The notes under the pieces are model-generated. The model had not been told where the DNA came from and did no database searches. It saw only the letters and a program-made list of their open reading frames with translations. Shown one piece after another: positions 24,648 to 32,708 of a stretch of DNA of 63,005 nucleotides. A program made the position numbers and the translations under genes. Source of the stretch: Subdoligranulum variabile. GTDB lineage: Bacteria; Bacillota; Clostridia; Oscillospirales; Ruminococcaceae. Position 1 is the first letter of the stretch; the number at the start of each line of letters is the position of its first letter. The stretch is from the NCBI GenBank assembly GCA_004554775.1, contig SFKI01000024.1, forward strand, positions 1-63,005, in the 5' to 3' direction.

Positions 24648-25805
24648 ATGGCAAAAGCAAATCGCGGGCCGTACATTCTGGCGGCGGGGGCAGCGGCGCA
24701 GCTGCTTACCGGCATCCCGGCGGCGTGGGGCGTGTTCCAGCAGCCGGTCATGCAGGGGTATGGATTCAGCCGCGGGCGGGCTATGCTGGCGTTTGCGGTC
24801 CTGGTGGCGGCCTACGGCGCGGGCTGCGCGGTGGGCGGCTTGCTGCAGGATGCCCACGGCCCGCGCTTTGCCGGGCTTTGGGGCACAGCGCTGCTGGCGG
24901 GTGGATTTTTTGCGGCCGCGCTGGTGCCGCCCGCCAATGCGGTATTGTTTTTGCTGGTCTACAGCCTGCCTGCGGGACTGGGCAGCGCGTTTTTGGCCCC
25001 GGCCGTGCTGGCCTGTGCGCAGAAGTGGTACAAGGATAAAAAGGGCTGGGCCACCGGCGTGGCCGGGGTGGCGATGGGCCTTTCCGGCGCGTTTTTTACG
25101 CTGTTTGTCAAGGGTGTGGGCGGCGCGTGGGGCATCCGCGTCTGTTTTGCGGCGCTTGGGGCTGTGATGCTCGTCGTTTGCGGCGCGGGTGCGCTGATCC
25201 TGCAGGACCCGCCCGCGCAGGCACAGCCCGGCAAAGCGCAGCCGGGGCTGGACTGGCCGCAGATGGTGCGCACGCCGCAGTATAAGCTGTGCGTGGCGGC
25301 GGTGGCGCTGTCCGCCCCGGCAGTGCTGCTGTTCAGCCCGGAAATTTTTAAAATTGCCGCCGAGCGCGGCCTGCCCGAAGCCGCCGCGCCCTACAGCATC
25401 GTGTTGGGCTCTGCCGCCAGCGCGGCAGGGCGTTTGCTGCTGCCCGCGTGTAGTGATAAGCTGGGCCGCAAGCCGGTGCTGTATGCGGTGTATCTGGGGC
25501 TGGCGGCGGGGTCGGTGTGGTTCGCGTTTGCGGCCAACTGGTGGGTGCTGGCGGCATACGCGCTGCTGACGTTTTTCTACTCGGGCGGCGCGGCGGTGCA
25601 GCCTGCGTTCAATACCGACCTGTTCGGGCTGCCGCACGCCGGGGTCAACTATGGGTTTATTGCCCTGGGCATGAGTGGCGGCAGCCTGGTCAGCTATATC
25701 GGCAGCCAGGCCCTGCCGCTGGCCGCGCGGCACTGGCTGGCCGGCGGCTGTGCCGTGGCCGGGCTGGTTTGTGTCAGACTTGTAAAACCTTGCCAAAGCA
25801 GTTGA
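24648..25805 (+). CDS. MFS transporter, oxalate/formate antiporter-like
   Basis: 385 residues with about 12 predicted membrane helices. The sequence resembles the OFA group of the major facilitator superfamily: a first loop GVFQQPVMQGYGFSRGRA, GGLLQDAHGPRFAGLWG as the helix 2-3 motif, KWYKDKKGWATGVAGVAMG and the second-half DKLGRKPVLY. OFA members exchange small carboxylates such as oxalate/formate or lactate; the true substrate is unknown. The start is ATG at 24648 with GGGGAGG upstream. It is divergent from hisS and no partner gene is in the operon. Confidence 0.85.
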   Translation: MAKANRGPYILAAGAAAQLLTGIPAAWGVFQQPVMQGYGFSRGRAMLAFAVLVAAYGAGCAVGGLLQDAHGPRFAGLWGTALLAGGFFAAALVPPANAVLFLLVYSLPAGLGSAFLAPAVLACAQKWYKDKKGWATGVAGVAMGLSGAFFTLFVKGVGGAWGIRVCFAALGAVMLVVCGAGALILQDPPAQAQPGKAQPGLDWPQMVRTPQYKLCVAAVALSAPAVLLFSPEIFKIAAERGLPEAAAPYSIVLGSAASAAGRLLLPACSDKLGRKPVLYAVYLGLAAGSVWFAFAANWWVLAAYALLTFFYSGGAAVQPAFNTDLFGLPHAGVNYGFIALGMSGGSLVSYIGSQALPLAARHWLAGGCAVAGLVCVRLVKPCQSS

Positions 25806-25830
25806 AATTTTGCGCTGTACAGGGTACAAT
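25802..25830 (+). promoter_or_regulatory. Promoter for the O-antigen-ligase-like gene
   Basis: TTGAAA (25802-25807, overlapping the MFS stop codon), a 17-bp spacer and TACAAT (25825-25830). The resulting leader of about 295 nt is filled with palindromic repeats. Confidence 0.55.
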
Positions 25831-25861
25831 AGAGCCTTGCCGGGGGTATAAGGCCGCGATA

Positions 25862-26068
25862 TCGTAGGGGGCGACCATTGGTCGCCCGCGGGCGGGCAAT
25901 GCCCGCCCCTACATGACGGTTGGCAACCCCTAATAACGGCCCCCTCTGTGAGGGGGCTCCCGCGCAGCGGGTGGGGGGAGAGAAACTTGCGAGCATTCGA
26001 AGTTTCTGGCATTGAGAAGGTTCTCTCCCTCAGTCAGCTTCGCTGACAGCTCCCTCGCAGAGGGAGCC
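25862..26068. repeat. Composite intergenic palindromes (two families)
   Basis: First, a REP-like pair, GTAGGGGGCGACCATTGGTC then GGGCGGGCAATGCCCGCCCC, ending in TAC (25864-25913). Second, a CCCTCTGTGAGGGGG block and CTCCCTCAGTCAGCTTCGCT followed by GACAGCTCCCTCGCAGAGGG (25938-26068). The 325-bp gap holds nothing else. Confidence 0.65.
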
Positions 26069-26130
26069 ATTCAGGTACACGTTCCGATAAACTCCCCCCG
26101 CAACCACATAAACTCAGGAGGCCCTACTCT

Positions 26131-27795
26131 ATGCAGCAAACCCAACAGCTGCGGCAGATGGCGCAGCGTTCCGCTGCCGCGTTTTTGCTTGCGGTGCTTT
26201 GTGTGTATCCGCTTTATATTGATAAATTTTCCAACCTTGGCGTCGTCAAATTCACCGGTGCGGCCACCCTGTGCTGGGCGTTCTGCCTCTGGCTGGGGGC
26301 GCTGGCTGCAGTCGGTGCGCGCCCGCACGTGGGCCGTCTGCTCTGGCGCAGCGACCCCGCCCTCTGGGCACTGGGGGCTGTCGTGGGCACCGGGGTGCTG
26401 TCCACCGTCACATCGCTTTCACCCGTTATGTCGCTGTGGGGGCTGGGCGGCTACTACGGCGGCTGCATGATGGTGCTTTTTACGGCGGCATCCTACCTGG
26501 CTGTGCGCGCCTTTGCGTCGCAAAAACTGCTCAACGGCCTTACGTTCTGCGTGGGCATCACCACAGCGCTGGTCACGGTGCTGTATGTGCTCAATATTTT
26601 TAATATCGACCTCATCGGCACCTATGCTGATACCGCCGTGGTCGAGCGCGCACAGTTTTTCTCGACGCTTGGTCAAAAAAACTTCTGCTCGGGATTTATG
26701 GCGTTTGCGCTGCCGCTGGTGTTTTACGCGTTTTTGGTGGCGCGCGGGGTGCGGCACACGATGCTTTATGGCATCCCGACGTTTTTCGGCGCGCTGGCGC
26801 TGGCGGTCGTCGATGCTGATGGCCTGGCACTGGGCATCGGCGCGGCAGTGCTGGTGCTGATCTGCCAGAGAATCTTCACCACCCGCACGCTGCGGCGGCT
26901 GGCGGTCGTCGGCATGTTTTTCTTCGCCGATGCAGGCTGGATGCAGTATATGCGCACCCACGTCTACACGCAGGGCGGCAAGCCGATTCTGGCGTCGTTC
27001 GGCCACTATGCGCAGGTGGGCTTTGCGGTCTGTGCGGCGGTGTGGGCCGTGCTGTTCTTTGCGCTGCACGGCCGTGAGATCCCGCTGTGGAAAGCGGGCC
27101 GCGTGCTGGCGGCTGTGGTAGTCAGCCTTGGCGTGGTGCTGGTCGTGCTGGCAAACTTCCTGCCGGGCTTCCCGAGCCTTGGACAAAAGCTCGATGATCT
27201 GCTGGTTTTCAGTGATGACTGGGGCACCTACCGCGGCACGGCATGGCGCATCAGCTGGTCGGCGTGGACGGCGCAGCCGCTGTGGCGCAAGCTGGTGGGC
27301 GTCGGCCCCGGCATGATGCACACCGCCGTGGCGCAGTGGGCGGGCGCGGACATCACCGCCAGGATGAAAACGTTCTACGCCGCGCACAACGAGTATCTGG
27401 AGCTGCTGCTGACCGGCGGTGTGCTGAGCCTGGCCGCCTGGGTGTGGTTTGTGGCCGCGCACCTGCGCAAAGCCGCACAGAACTGGCTGCGCCCCGGCGT
27501 TGCGCCCGTCACGCTGGCGCTGGTCAGCTATCTGGCGCACGCGGCGGTGTCGATCCGTGTGTCGATGATCTTCCCCGAAATCATGCTGCTGTTTGCGTTG
27601 CTGCAAGTGTTCTGCCTGCCGCCGGAAGAAGATGCTGTGCCTGCCCCGGCCAAGGGGAAAAAGGGCAGCCGCGCAGCCGAAGGATCGGCACAGCCGGGAT
27701 TGATCCGCATCTGGGCAGGGCCGATCGTTGCTGCTGTTGTGATGATGGCGGCTTGCGGGGCTGCGTCCCGCGTGGTGTTTGGATTCTTATATTAA
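26131..27795 (+). CDS. O-antigen ligase / polymerase family membrane protein (Wzy_C)
   Basis: 554 residues, about 12 membrane helices. The Wzy_C domain shows SDDWGTYRGTAWRISW, then GVGPGMMH in the large external loop and FYAAHNEYLELLLTGG, the conserved signature of WaaL/Wzy-like enzymes that join or polymerise undecaprenyl-linked glycans outside the membrane. A Lys/Ala-rich loop and one last helix end the protein. It could act on a polymer started by the sugar transferase at 1130-2581, but the genes are 24 kb apart. It has its own promoter and stands alone. Confidence 0.88.
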   Translation: MQQTQQLRQMAQRSAAAFLLAVLCVYPLYIDKFSNLGVVKFTGAATLCWAFCLWLGALAAVGARPHVGRLLWRSDPALWALGAVVGTGVLSTVTSLSPVMSLWGLGGYYGGCMMVLFTAASYLAVRAFASQKLLNGLTFCVGITTALVTVLYVLNIFNIDLIGTYADTAVVERAQFFSTLGQKNFCSGFMAFALPLVFYAFLVARGVRHTMLYGIPTFFGALALAVVDADGLALGIGAAVLVLICQRIFTTRTLRRLAVVGMFFFADAGWMQYMRTHVYTQGGKPILASFGHYAQVGFAVCAAVWAVLFFALHGREIPLWKAGRVLAAVVVSLGVVLVVLANFLPGFPSLGQKLDDLLVFSDDWGTYRGTAWRISWSAWTAQPLWRKLVGVGPGMMHTAVAQWAGADITARMKTFYAAHNEYLELLLTGGVLSLAAWVWFVAAHLRKAAQNWLRPGVAPVTLALVSYLAHAAVSIRVSMIFPEIMLLFALLQVFCLPPEEDAVPAPAKGKKGSRAAEGSAQPGLIRIWAGPIVAAVVMMAACGAASRVVFGFLY

Positions 27796-27965
27796 AGGGC
27801 AGCTTCCGCTACGCGCCACCATCCCGAAAAGCGGGCCCGCCCCCTAGAAACCCCAAAGAGGCGGGCGTTCGACGGAAAAGCTAAAAAATGCAGGAGTGCT
27901 GCGTTTCTCTTCACGCTTTTTCACTTCTCTCCCTATTGCCCCCTCCGGGGCCAAAATAATGGGTG

Positions 27966-28056
27966 TAGAGGGCGGCTCCCCTCAAGGGGAGCCAAGAACC
28001 TCCGCCCACCAAATTCAAAACTTCTCTCGCCCGCCCTGTTTCGGGGCGGGTTTTGT
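27966..28056 (+). repeat. GGCTCCCC palindrome and a terminator-like hairpin
   Basis: GGCTCCCCTCAAGGGGAGCC (27975-27994) is a perfect palindrome of the family also found at 22.1, 50.6, 56.1 and 58.6 kb. CCCGCCC / GGGCGGG followed by TTTTGTGT (28030-28056) can terminate the upstream gene. The rest of the 385-bp gap shows no gene. Confidence 0.6.
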
Positions 28057-28106
28057 GTATTCTCCCAAATTCTCCAAAAAACAAAAGGTTAGGCCAGACT
28101 AACATC

Positions 28107-28135
28107 TTGAAAATCGCACCCGCACCCTTTATAAT
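28107..28135 (+). promoter_or_regulatory. Promoter of the NifU-like/GGGtGRT operon
   Basis: TTGAAA (28107-28112), a 17-bp spacer and consensus TATAAT (28130-28135), 46 bp before the start. Confidence 0.8.
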
Positions 28136-28180
28136 AAAGACAGCTGTGAAAAGCCTAACAAATGCAAAGGAGAGAAAATT

Positions 28181-28885
28181 ATGATCGAATACTCCGCACA
28201 GGTCAATAACATGTGCCCGATCACAAAAGGGCCCAAGCACGGTCCCGCCCCGATCCCCGAAGAGGGTCAGTGGGTCAAGGCCTATAAAATTGAGGATATC
28301 AGCGGCTACACCCACGGTGTAGGCTGGTGTGCCCCCCAGCAGGGTACCTGCAAGCTGAGCCTGAACATCAAAAACGGCATCATCGAGGAAGCCCTGGTCG
28401 AGACCATTGGCTGCTCCGGCATGACCCACTCCGCCGCTATGGCTGGCGAGATCCTGCCCGGCAAGACCATCCTCGAAGCCCTGAACACCGACCTCGTCTG
28501 CGATGCTATCAACGTTGCTATGCGTGAGCTGTTCCTGCAGATCGTCTACGGCCGCAGCCAGACCGCTTTCTCTGAGAACGGCCTGCCCGTCGGCGCTGGT
28601 CTGGATGACCTGGGCAAGGGCCTGCGCTCTATGACCGGCACCATCTTCTCCACCAAGGCCAAGGGCGTCCGTTACCTGGAGCTGACCGAGGGCTACATCC
28701 TCAAGACCGCTCTGGATAAGGACAATCAGGTCATCGGCTATCAGTTCGTCCGCCTGGGCAAGATGATGGAAGACATCCGCCACGGCAAGGACCCGAAGGA
28801 AGCCTACGAGAAGAACATCGGTACCTACGGCCGCTTCTCTGCCGAGCAGGGCGCTGTCAAGTACATCGACCCGCGTGAAGAATAA
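28181..28885 (+). CDS. NifU-like iron-sulfur scaffold family protein
   Basis: The 234 residues carry a NifU/IscU-N-like fold: GWCAPQQGTCKLSLNI places cysteines at about 50 and 57, and ETIGCSGMTHSAAM gives Cys78, a plausible three-Cys cluster or metal site. The remainder (about 110-234) extends beyond a normal IscU and is mostly helical, with KGVRYLELTEGYILKTAL. Codons are as biased as in gap, so the product is probably abundant. It is co-transcribed with the GGGtGRT gene 20 bp downstream. The name follows the NifU-like superfamily; no biochemical role is established for this branch. Confidence 0.75.
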   Translation: MIEYSAQVNNMCPITKGPKHGPAPIPEEGQWVKAYKIEDISGYTHGVGWCAPQQGTCKLSLNIKNGIIEEALVETIGCSGMTHSAAMAGEILPGKTILEALNTDLVCDAINVAMRELFLQIVYGRSQTAFSENGLPVGAGLDDLGKGLRSMTGTIFSTKAKGVRYLELTEGYILKTALDKDNQVIGYQFVRLGKMMEDIRHGKDPKEAYEKNIGTYGRFSAEQGAVKYIDPREE

Positions 28886-28905
28886 GAGAGGGAGGAACAT
28901 AGATT

Positions 28906-29826
28906 ATGGCAACTTTTGAATCCCAGAATCGCCGTATGCCCAACTGCGACAAGATCATCCGCGGCATCCAGCCTATCTGCTTCGATAACGCCGTTTGGGC
29001 TTACACCCTGGGCACCGCCATCGCCGTCAAGCGCGGCCTGAAGAGCGCTGCTGACTGCGCTGCCGCCATCGGTGAAGGCCTGGAAGCTTTCACCATCCCC
29101 GGCTCTGTTGCTGAGCAGCGTAAGGTCGGCCTGGGCCATGGTAACCTGGGCGCTATGCTGCTGCACGAGGACACCCATTGCTTCGCCTTCCTGGCTGGCC
29201 ATGAGTCCTTCGCTGCTGCTGAGGGCGCTATCGGCATCGCCCGTACCGCCAACAAGGTCCGCAAGGAGCCCCTGCGTGTTATCCTGAACGGCCTGGGCAA
29301 GGACGCTGCCCAGATCATCAGCCGTATCAACGGCTTCACCTATGTCAAGACTGACTACGACTTCGCCACTGGCGAGCTGAAGGTCGTCGAGACCATTCCT
29401 TACTCTGATGGCGAGCGCGCTGCTGTCAAGTGCTACGGTGCCAACGACGTTCTGGAGGGCGTTGCCATCATGAAGGCTGAGGGTGTTGAGGTTTCCATCA
29501 CCGGTAACTCCACCAACCCCACCCGCTTCCAGCACCTGGTCGCCGGTACCTACAAGAAGTGGGCACTGGAGAACGGCAAGAAGTACTTCTCCGTTGCTTC
29601 CGGCGGCGGCACGGGCCGTACCCTGCACCCGGACAACGTCGCAGCTGGCCCCGCTTCCTACGGCCTGACCGACTCCATGGGCCGTATGCACGGCGATGCC
29701 CAGTTCGCTGGTTCTTCCTCCGTCCCGGCTCACGTCGAGATGATGGGTCTGATCGGCGCCGGCAACAACCCGATGGTCGGCATGACCGTCGCCTGCGCGG
29801 TTGCTGCTTCCCAGGCCAACGCCTGA
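28906..29826 (+). CDS. GGGtGRT protein (conserved, function unknown)
   Basis: 306 residues with the name-giving motif SGGGTGRT at about 232-239, a glycine-rich turn followed by LHPDNVAAGP. Other notable stretches are GIQPICFDNAVWAYTLGTA, GLGHGNLGAMLLHEDTHCFA and EVSITGNSTNPTRF. There is no signal peptide or membrane helix, so the protein should be cytoplasmic. Codon use is extreme, like glycolytic genes. The partner upstream is a NifU-like scaffold; this pairing suggests an iron-sulfur or metal-linked enzyme, but that is inference. A strong terminator follows. Confidence 0.8.
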   Translation: MATFESQNRRMPNCDKIIRGIQPICFDNAVWAYTLGTAIAVKRGLKSAADCAAAIGEGLEAFTIPGSVAEQRKVGLGHGNLGAMLLHEDTHCFAFLAGHESFAAAEGAIGIARTANKVRKEPLRVILNGLGKDAAQIISRINGFTYVKTDYDFATGELKVVETIPYSDGERAAVKCYGANDVLEGVAIMKAEGVEVSITGNSTNPTRFQHLVAGTYKKWALENGKKYFSVASGGGTGRTLHPDNVAAGPASYGLTDSMGRMHGDAQFAGSSSVPAHVEMMGLIGAGNNPMVGMTVACAVAASQANA

Positions 29827-29844
29827 TTCCCTTTGCAATAGCTT

Positions 29845-29886
29845 TTATGGGAGAAACCCCGTTTGTGGGTTTCTCCCATTTTTTAT
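29845..29886 (+). terminator. Terminator of the GGGtGRT operon
   Basis: ATGGGAGAAACCC / GGGTTTCTCCCAT perfect 13-bp stem and a T-run. Confidence 0.9.
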
Positions 29887-29976
29887 GCCCTTTTTTGTGT
29901 ATCGCGCCAAACTTGCGCGTGGTACCTTGTGCGGATACAAAAAACTATGATACACTTTGCATATAAGAGAGAACAA

Positions 29977-30053
29977 TGTAGGGGCGAGCATTGCTCGCCC
30001 GCCAACTTTGCCACAACGCAAATGCCCACGAGCGACCAATGGTCGCCCCTACA
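29977..30053. repeat. REP-like palindromes (GTAGGGGCG family), two units
   Basis: TGTAGGGGCGAGCATTGCTC then GCCCGCC, and inverted CGAGCGACCAATGGTCGCCC then CTACATG, 30 bp apart. Between GGGtGRT and the Ntn hydrolase gene. Confidence 0.7.
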
Positions 30054-30106
30054 TGCTCAACCAGGTTCAGCAGAATCCGCCAATCCCCAAAAAGGAGGGA
30101 CCCATT

Positions 30107-31204
30107 ATGAAGCTTGCCGCCCGTATCGCCTTGGGGGCGCTGGCTGTTGTGGCCGTGGCCGCCGTCGGCTTCGGCGCGCTGTATGCCAGCCGCATCCGCA
30201 CTGCCAACTCCATCGTTAAACTGACCGACTACGACGAGTACAACCTTTACCGCATGCAGGTCAGCTATGACTACGACCTGGACAAAATGATCGCCAACAC
30301 CACTGCCGACAACCAGAGCTTCATCGACGAAGCCGTCAAGCAGGCGCTGCCGCTGCTGCCCATCTCCATCAAAGCGCCCAGCTTCGGGTGCAGTGCGTTC
30401 CACGCGCAGGCCACGGACGGCGACCACATGATGGGCCGCAACTACGACTTTAAGCGTGATACCTCGGCCATGCTGGTCTGCACCGCGCCCAAGGACGGCT
30501 ATAAGTCCATCGCGTTTGCCGCGCTGGATAATCTGGGCATCAAACAGGCCGATGCCAGCGCCAAGGGCAAGATCGCCAGCCTGCTGGCCCCGTTCGCCTG
30601 CTTGGACGGCATCAACGAAAAAGGCGTGTCGATCGCCGTGCTGACACTGGACAGTGAGCCGACCAAACAGGATACCGGCAAGCCGGTGCTGGCCACCACC
30701 ATGGCTATCCGGCTGGTGCTGGACCGCGCCGCCACCACCGCCGAAGCTGTCGAACTGTTGGAGCAGTACGATATGTTTGCCACCAGCGGCCGCGACTACC
30801 ATTTTTATATCACGGATGCCACCGGTGACGGCCGCGTGATCGAGTTTGACTGCGACGACCCGGCACGCCCGCTGGTTGCCACGCCCAACCCGCAGGTGAC
30901 GAACTTTTTTGTGCTGTACAAGGATAACGCACTGCCCAACCAGAAAAACGGCATCTACGGCCATGGCCGTGAGCGGTACGATGCCATTGAGGAAATCCTG
31001 ACCGCCAACGCCGGGGCCATCACGCCCGATATCGCCTGGCAGGCGTTGCAGGCATCCAGCCAGGCCCCCAACCCCGAGGACGTGACTAGCAATACGCAGT
31101 GGTCAATTTTGTATAATAATACGAATTGTACGGCAGCCATCGTCCTCCGACGCGATTGGAGCAATACGACCGAGATTGATTTGCAAAGCGTGACTGCATT
31201 TTAA
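30107..31204 (+). CDS. Membrane-anchored Ntn hydrolase, choloylglycine hydrolase / C45-like
   Basis: 365 residues: an N-terminal membrane anchor or signal (about 5-27) and a pro-like region to about residue 94. Cys95 follows in FGCSAFHAQ, with MMGRNYDFKRD after it, the pattern of linear amide C-N hydrolases (bile salt hydrolase, penicillin acylase, C45 peptidases), in which an N-terminal Cys is the nucleophile. Later family-like stretches are NEKGVSIAVL and TRANS-like KPVLATTMAIRLVLD. Cys95 is internal, so self-cleavage or leader removal would be needed for activity. The start follows AAAGGAGGG. The substrate is unknown; bile acids, acyl-amino acids or peptides are possible. Confidence 0.72.
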   Translation: MKLAARIALGALAVVAVAAVGFGALYASRIRTANSIVKLTDYDEYNLYRMQVSYDYDLDKMIANTTADNQSFIDEAVKQALPLLPISIKAPSFGCSAFHAQATDGDHMMGRNYDFKRDTSAMLVCTAPKDGYKSIAFAALDNLGIKQADASAKGKIASLLAPFACLDGINEKGVSIAVLTLDSEPTKQDTGKPVLATTMAIRLVLDRAATTAEAVELLEQYDMFATSGRDYHFYITDATGDGRVIEFDCDDPARPLVATPNPQVTNFFVLYKDNALPNQKNGIYGHGRERYDAIEEILTANAGAITPDIAWQALQASSQAPNPEDVTSNTQWSILYNNTNCTAAIVLRRDWSNTTEIDLQSVTAF

Positions 31205-31224
31205 CGTCCACTTTCCGCGTCCTG

Positions 31225-31263
31225 TTGACAAAATACAGCATCTGTTCTATAATCAGATGCTGT
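31225..31263 (+). promoter_or_regulatory. tcdA promoter with an inverted repeat around the -10
   Basis: TTGACA (31225-31230), a 17-bp spacer and TATAAT (31248-31253). The inverted repeat TACAGCATCTG / CAGATGCTGTA (31234-31244 with 31254-31264) encloses the -10 box exactly. It may be a repressor operator or a 5' RNA structure. Confidence 0.75.
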
Positions 31264-31312
31264 AAAACATAGTAAATTAGTAGATTAATGCCTTGGACGT
31301 GAGGGGAACGGA

Positions 31313-32089
31313 ATGCTCAATCAATTTTCGAGAACGGAACTGTTGTTTGGCCATGAAGCCATGGAAAAACTGTACAATGCCCGGGTGGCGGTATTCGGCG
31401 TCGGCGGCGTCGGCGGCTATACTGTCGAAGCCCTGGCCCGCAGCGGCATCGGCACGCTGGACCTCATCGACGACGATAAAGTCTGCCTGACCAACATCAA
31501 CCGCCAGGTGTTGGCTACCCGCAAAACCGTGGGCAAGTACAAGGTCGAGGTCGCCCGCGACCGCATTCTGGAGATCAACCCGGACGCCGTGGTCAACATC
31601 CACCAGACGTTCTACACGCCCGAGACAAAGGACCAGTTCGATTTTACCCAGTACGACTACGTGGTCGATGCGATCGACACCGTTACCGGCAAGCTGGCGC
31701 TGGTCATGCAGGCCGAAGCCGCCGGTACGCCGATCATCAGCTGCATGGGCGCGGGCAACAAGATCAATGCCGCCGCGCTGGAGGTGGCCGATATCTACGA
31801 AACCTCGGTCTGCCCGCTGGCCCGCGTCATGCGTACCGAGCTGCGAAAGCGCGGCATCAAGCACCTGAAAGTGGTTTACTCTAAAGAAAAGGCCATCACC
31901 CCGGTGGATGACATGGCGATCAGCTGCCGCCAGCATTGCATCTGCCCGCCGGGCACGGCCCGAAAATGCACCCAGCGCCGCCAGGTGCCGGGCAGCACCG
32001 CCTATGTGCCCGCCGTCGCCGGCCTGATCATCGCCGGCGAGGTCATCAACGACCTGACCGGCAAACAGCCCGAAATGGTGCAGAACTAA
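31313..32089 (+). CDS. tcdA: tRNA threonylcarbamoyladenosine dehydratase (E1-like)
   Basis: Closes the t6A37 side chain of ANN-reading tRNAs to its cyclic form, using ATP. The 258 residues follow the ThiF/MoeB/E1 fold, with FGVGGVGGYTVEALARSG for nucleotide binding, LIDDDKVCLTNINRQ, DAIDTVTGK and the TcdA-type ISCMGAGNK. It lacks the sulfur-carrier tail site of MoeB, in line with TcdA. A cysteine-rich segment CRQHCICPPG occurs near 205. It has its own promoter with an unusual inverted repeat and a terminator. Confidence 0.9.
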   Translation: MLNQFSRTELLFGHEAMEKLYNARVAVFGVGGVGGYTVEALARSGIGTLDLIDDDKVCLTNINRQVLATRKTVGKYKVEVARDRILEINPDAVVNIHQTFYTPETKDQFDFTQYDYVVDAIDTVTGKLALVMQAEAAGTPIISCMGAGNKINAAALEVADIYETSVCPLARVMRTELRKRGIKHLKVVYSKEKAITPVDDMAISCRQHCICPPGTARKCTQRRQVPGSTAYVPAVAGLIIAGEVINDLTGKQPEMVQN

Positions 32090-32102
32090 ATAAACAAAAA
32101 CC

Positions 32103-32137
32103 CGGGGACACCTTAAAACGGGTGTCCTCGTTTTTTT
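32103..32137 (+). terminator. Terminator of tcdA
   Basis: GGGGACACC / GGTGTCCTC stem (one wobble) followed by seven T. Confidence 0.9.
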
Positions 32138-32221
32138 GCCCCTTCTGCGCGACAGAGAGTTTTTCTGACACGGTTCCACTCATAAAAATGGTAAGCGTGT
32201 TCCAAGCTGTGTTCAAGATAA

Positions 32222-32265
32222 AGCAAAAGGCGCAGAATCAAACGATTCTACGCCTTGGCTTTTTA
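32222..32265 (-). terminator. Terminator-like hairpin next to the tRNA-Leu end copy
   Basis: AAGGCGCAGAATC / GATTCTACGCCTT stem with an AAAC loop, followed by GGCTTTTT. It sits beside the ATGCCGGTGGTGGGG copy exactly as another terminator sits beside the real tRNA-Leu 3' end, and so may be the tRNA's original terminator. Confidence 0.6.
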
Positions 32266-32279
32266 TGCCGGTGGTGGGG
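32260..32279. repeat. Direct repeat: 20-bp copy of the tRNA-Leu 3' end (candidate att site)
   Basis: TTTTTATGCCGGTGGTGGGG is identical to 34696-34715, which covers the last 14 bases of tRNA-Leu and 6 bases beyond. The two copies bracket the AT-rich MarR-MATE segment. Confidence 0.6.
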
Positions 32280-32287
32280 TCTCCCGC

Positions 32288-32600
32288 GCACTAAGCAAAG
32301 CCCCACTGGGGCTTTGCTTGCCGCCATCTCCGGCCTAAGAGCCGCCGCTGCGCGTCGGTTGGCCTCCGAAACGCGCCTGCGGGCGCAGTGCGGACGGCCG
32401 TGCTGTTCGACCCCTCAAAGTGGGTGCTGGCCGGTGGCGGAGGTCTCCCGGGAAAGTCCCATCTTCCGCACCAAACAAAGGTCCCCATGGCGTACCCCGC
32501 CATGGGGATTTTTGTTTGGTATTCGGAGCTGAGGGCTTGCTGCAAAGGCGACCGCCGCCTGCGGCGGATACGCCGTACACGTTTCCGATAATCACTGATG
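32288..32600. repeat. Palindrome-rich gene-free segment
   Basis: Contains AAGCAAAGCCCCACTGGGGC followed by TTTGCTT (32293-32319), a TGCTGTTCGACCCCTCAA block (about 32401-32418) shared with 34.63 kb, CCCCATGGCG...CGCCATGGGG inside matching AACAAA/TTTGTT flanks (about 32472-32518), and GCCGCCTGCGGCGG. No gene is seen across 32138-32654. Confidence 0.5.
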
Positions 32601-32654
32601 TAGAATTGATTTGTGTTTAGGAGGACAAAGCGGCAGATATAATGTTAAAAGTAC

Positions 32655-32683
32655 TTGCGCGCGCACGCATATTGGTGTATAAT
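32655..32683 (+). promoter_or_regulatory. Promoter of the marR-MATE operon
   Basis: TTGCGC (32655-32660), a 17-bp spacer and TATAAT (32678-32683), 25 bp before the MarR start. Confidence 0.7.
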
Positions 32684-32708
32684 ACGTTCTGTTTGGAGGT
32701 ATATATCT

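Noticed and set aside
23276..24751. Extended N-terminus for hisS
   Set aside because: The extra 76 codons overlap the promoter and lack a ribosome site; MKTQPLKGMRDLLP is the normal HisS start.
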